From the NCBI RefSeq assembly GCF_010015585.1, contig NW_022985091.1, positions 149,533 to 213,532 on the forward strand: 64,000 nucleotides of DNA, in the 5' to 3' direction. Below the pieces are notes generated by a model, which did no database searches, was not told the DNA's origin, and saw only the letters and a program-made list of their open reading frames with translations. Position 1 is the first letter of the stretch, and every line of letters begins with the position of its first letter. This document shows positions 61,747 to 64,000 of this stretch, one piece after another. The position numbers and the translations under genes are program-made. This DNA comes from Eremomyces bilateralis CBS 781.70. Lineage: Eukaryota; Ascomycota; Dothideomycetes; Eremomycetales; Eremomycetaceae.

Positions 61747-64000
61747 TTATTTCCATCGCGGCCGCTCTCCCATACTCGACGTCCGTCCGCCCGTCCGGCT
61801 CTCCCTCCCCGTCCCACCCATACTTAGCCTCGCGCCGGTGCGCGGCTGCGGTAACAGACTGCTCCGCCGTCCACTTGCCATGACGCTTGCGGGTCGCGCG
61901 GGCCGCGATGCCGCCGCCGCCGCTGCCTTCGCGGTCGGGCTAACGTTGTCTCCGGGGGTGTCCTCTGTTTTGATCGGAGGGAGGTGCGAGGACTTGCGGG
62001 TGGTGGAGAGAGGGATGAATGGGGTGGAGGCGGAGGGGCCGTGTTTGGGGAGAGAGGTGGTGGAGGCGGGGGCGCGGAGGCGGGGGATGGTTGGGGTTTT
62101 GAGGGAGGGGGTGGGGATGGATTGCGTGGATGTGGTGCGGGATGCGAAGGGCGAGGTGGAAACTTGGGAGAGGCGGGAGGCGCCGAGGGAGGAGGCGGGG
62201 CGGGAGGTGGAGCGGCCGAGGGGGCTTGGTTGGGGGATGGCGGAGTGGGTTGAGAAAGAGCGGGAGTAAACTGATGGAGTGGAGGACCGGTGGGGTGATG
62301 GGGTTGTGTCTGGCTTGTGGTAATGCCCCACCACCGTATCATTCATGTTGGTGCTGGTGTTCCATTTCGGTCGGGATGGATTCGTGTTCGCTTCACTGGT
62401 GGACCGGAACGTTCGGGCGGGGGTGGGTGTGTTAGTGAACGCGTAGCGGGATGATGCAGGGGAAGGGGATCGAGCGGACTCGGCGTCGGAAATGGCGGAG
62501 CGGGAGAAGGCGGATTTACGAGTGATGCTGCTGGAGAGGGCAGTCGGAATGCCGGACAAGCGGCGGTTGAAGGTTGTTTGAGTCTTGGTGCTACTGGCGA
62601 AGCTGTTTTGCCGAGACTTTTGCCCATGGGGTGTCGTGGTGCCTTGATCGCTATCCTTGCGGCTCATGAGAACAATGGACGATGCGGGCGAGCTGCCCGG
62701 CGTGTCCCAGGTGCTGCTTGTGACGGAACGGTCGGTGAGGATGGTGGAGATGGAGTCGCGAAGGGCTTGGCCACGGTTCATGTTGAGTTCTTCCAAGACG
62801 AATTCCATTGCCTTCATCTCGCTTTCGAGCTCGCTCCATCGACGTCTCATATCGGCTTGAAGCCGGAGGATCTCTCCATTGACCGTCAATCGGTCTTTGA
62901 CGCCCCGGTCGATGATGGTGAGGACTCGCTCGATAGCCGGACCATAATGGGTCTTCTTCGCCTCGTAGTTCTCGATCTTCTTCGCGGCCGACTGTTGATT
63001 GGTATGCTGGACTCCTTCGTCCAGCGCTTCTCTCAGCTTGATCAGACTCCGGGAGACGCTCTCGCACATCTTGAAGGCTTGTCGCCCCGCATTCCGGAAC
63101 ACCAACACCCAGCGATCTTCGCCCAATTCCCTCCGCAAGGTCTCGGCATCCGACTCCAACTTCTTCCATTGTTCTTCCAGCTGCTCCTTCCGTTTGTCAA
63201 GGTCCTCGCATCCCGTGGGAAAGAGGTCGTTCGCTCGTTGCTGGAAGACGGAGAGTCGCATCGGCAGGAAATCCAGCGACGCGCGGAGTGGTTGCATCCG
63301 TGCGAAGAGTGCCAGGAGATTCGAATCGTCTTGCGCTTTCTGAACGGCGGGAGAAGCGGCAGAAGGGCTCATTCCCATTCCAGGTTCCACACTATCTCGG
63401 GCGCGTGAAACAGATCGGGCTTGTCGGCTTGGCGCTTCCTCGACGATGGTCTCCAATTCTCCGATATCGATGCTATTGCTTGGATCGCTCATCGCCTCCA
63501 GCATAGCGGTGCGATGTCTTCTCTCCTCCATCTCAAAGACCAGTCGTCCCAGCGCTGTCAGCTCCAACCCGATCTCTCCCAGTACGGTGTTCCACAGCTC
63601 TTCCCATTCCATGGCAATCTCCACCTGTTCCTTGACATCTCCTAACGTGTGCTTGATCTTTTGCCAGTCGCTCATAATCCCATCCATCTGCTCCACCAGT
63701 GCGTGTAGTTTCTCGGGACCCAGACTTGAAATGTCTTTCCGCAATTGTAGTTGATCGATTGCGATGACGTATACTTCCACCAGGCTTTCAAACCGGTTGA
63801 TGGCCACATCCACCTCTCCCAGTCCTTCCCGTCCGGCCGCCGCCGCCCATTCGACATCATCCTCCGCATCCAGTCCGTCCAGCACCTCCGACGCCTTGTT
63901 CATCCAGCGCTTGATCTGATCCGCCGCTTCGTCGAGGGTGTTCGCCGCGGCGACCGATGAAGGGATGGCGGCGATGCTCGACGACAGTGACGATGCCTGG
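61747..64000 (-). CDS. KAR9: Kar9-like microtubule plus-end / spindle positioning protein, 5' truncated by window
   Basis: The frame is open to the right edge, so the N-terminus is missing; 750 residues are visible. Kar9 links microtubule plus ends (through Bim1/EB1) to myosin and actin for spindle positioning. The visible N-terminal two thirds are helical, spectrin-like: FESLVEVYVIAIDQLQLRKD, EEQWKKLESDAETLRRELGE, ENYEAKKTHYGPAIERVLTI. The C-terminal third is disordered, Ser/Thr/Pro/Arg-rich. It carries two EB1-binding type motifs S-x-I-P next to basic residues: SGIP (62545-62556) and SAIP (62233-62244). The Ser/Thr-Pro sites fit cell-cycle kinase control. No intron is needed in this part. 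Confidence 0.88.
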   Translation of the reverse strand, partial: QASSLSSSIAAIPSSVAAANTLDEAADQIKRWMNKASEVLDGLDAEDDVEWAAAAGREGLGEVDVAINRFESLVEVYVIAIDQLQLRKDISSLGPEKLHALVEQMDGIMSDWQKIKHTLGDVKEQVEIAMEWEELWNTVLGEIGLELTALGRLVFEMEERRHRTAMLEAMSDPSNSIDIGELETIVEEAPSRQARSVSRARDSVEPGMGMSPSAASPAVQKAQDDSNLLALFARMQPLRASLDFLPMRLSVFQQRANDLFPTGCEDLDKRKEQLEEQWKKLESDAETLRRELGEDRWVLVFRNAGRQAFKMCESVSRSLIKLREALDEGVQHTNQQSAAKKIENYEAKKTHYGPAIERVLTIIDRGVKDRLTVNGEILRLQADMRRRWSELESEMKAMEFVLEELNMNRGQALRDSISTILTDRSVTSSTWDTPGSSPASSIVLMSRKDSDQGTTTPHGQKSRQNSFASSTKTQTTFNRRLSGIPTALSSSITRKSAFSRSAISDAESARSPSPASSRYAFTNTPTPARTFRSTSEANTNPSRPKWNTSTNMNDTVVGHYHKPDTTPSPHRSSTPSVYSRSFSTHSAIPQPSPLGRSTSRPASSLGASRLSQVSTSPFASRTTSTQSIPTPSLKTPTIPRLRAPASTTSLPKHGPSASTPFIPLSTTRKSSHLPPIKTEDTPGDNVSPTAKAAAAAASRPARPASVMASGRRSSLLPQPRTGARLSMGGTGRESRTGGRTSSMGERPRWK

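Noticed and set aside
62578-63408. Plus-strand frame of 276 codons
   Set aside because: It is antisense to the helical part of Kar9 and is explained by codon bias of the real gene.
1-64000. Transposons, proviruses, tRNA or rRNA genes, CRISPR arrays, bacterial-type ribosome binding sites
   Set aside because: No reverse transcriptase, integrase, transposase or long terminal repeats were seen, and no tRNA fold was recognised by eye; the window is eukaryotic, so bacterial signals do not apply. A tRNA scan could still find a small RNA gene I missed.

Overview
This window is nuclear DNA from a filamentous ascomycete (Pezizomycotina). The evidence is the compact layout, short GT-AG introns (mostly 46-76 nt, often with a CTAAC- or CTGAC-like branch site) and a protein set with clear fungal forms: Kar9, Nma111, Rmt2, Ent3-type epsin, a Lro1-type PDAT, and DUF3431. 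The genus cannot be fixed from the sequence; an Aspergillus/Penicillium-like (Eurotiomycete) origin is only a guess. No rRNA, tRNA, transposon, provirus or CRISPR array was recognised. Exon joins given here were derived by hand from splice sites and frame continuity; every joined model sums to a multiple of three. || Layout, left to right. 0-10.6 kb: the 3' end of a TPR gene, a DUF3431 membrane protein, PDAT (triacylglycerol synthesis) head to head with a NatC-type N-acetyltransferase, a class I sirtuin head to head with the arginine methyltransferase Rmt2, and a dienelactone-hydrolase-like/SnoaL fusion. 11-19 kb: a metabolic patch with an acid-ceramidase/NAAA-like amidase head to head with a probably peroxisomal acyl-CoA ligase, a decayed cytochrome P450, and a Baeyer-Villiger monooxygenase. 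20-32 kb: importin-11/Kap120, epsin Ent3, a Cys/Met-metabolism PLP enzyme, a cyclophilin with a mitochondrial presequence, and proline dehydrogenase, all on the minus strand. 33-44.6 kb: a Y14-like exon-junction protein, an alpha/beta hydrolase fused to a capping-enzyme-like cysteine phosphatase, a dihydroxy-acid dehydratase with an 8-nt exon, an AAA ATPase, and the exosome subunit Rrp41. 44.6-46.4 kb is gene-poor and holds a possible fossil of a cysteine-rich secreted protein. 46.5-64 kb: an ERCC6L2-type SNF2 ATPase, a small unassigned gene, a patatin phospholipase with two C2H2-like fingers, a membrane-anchored GH76 enzyme, the HtrA-like protease Nma111, and the 5'-truncated Kar9 gene. || Most genes are ordinary housekeeping loci arranged as divergent or convergent pairs, so several intergenic gaps are shared promoters. 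The 11-19 kb patch (amidase, CoA ligase, P450 relic, BVMO) is the only stretch that looks like accessory metabolism. No convincing new multi-gene system was found. The most unusual items are the hydrolase-phosphatase fusion, the patatin with zinc-finger-like motifs, the 8-nt exon, the P450 relic, and two genes that could give mitochondrial and non-mitochondrial forms from alternative starts.
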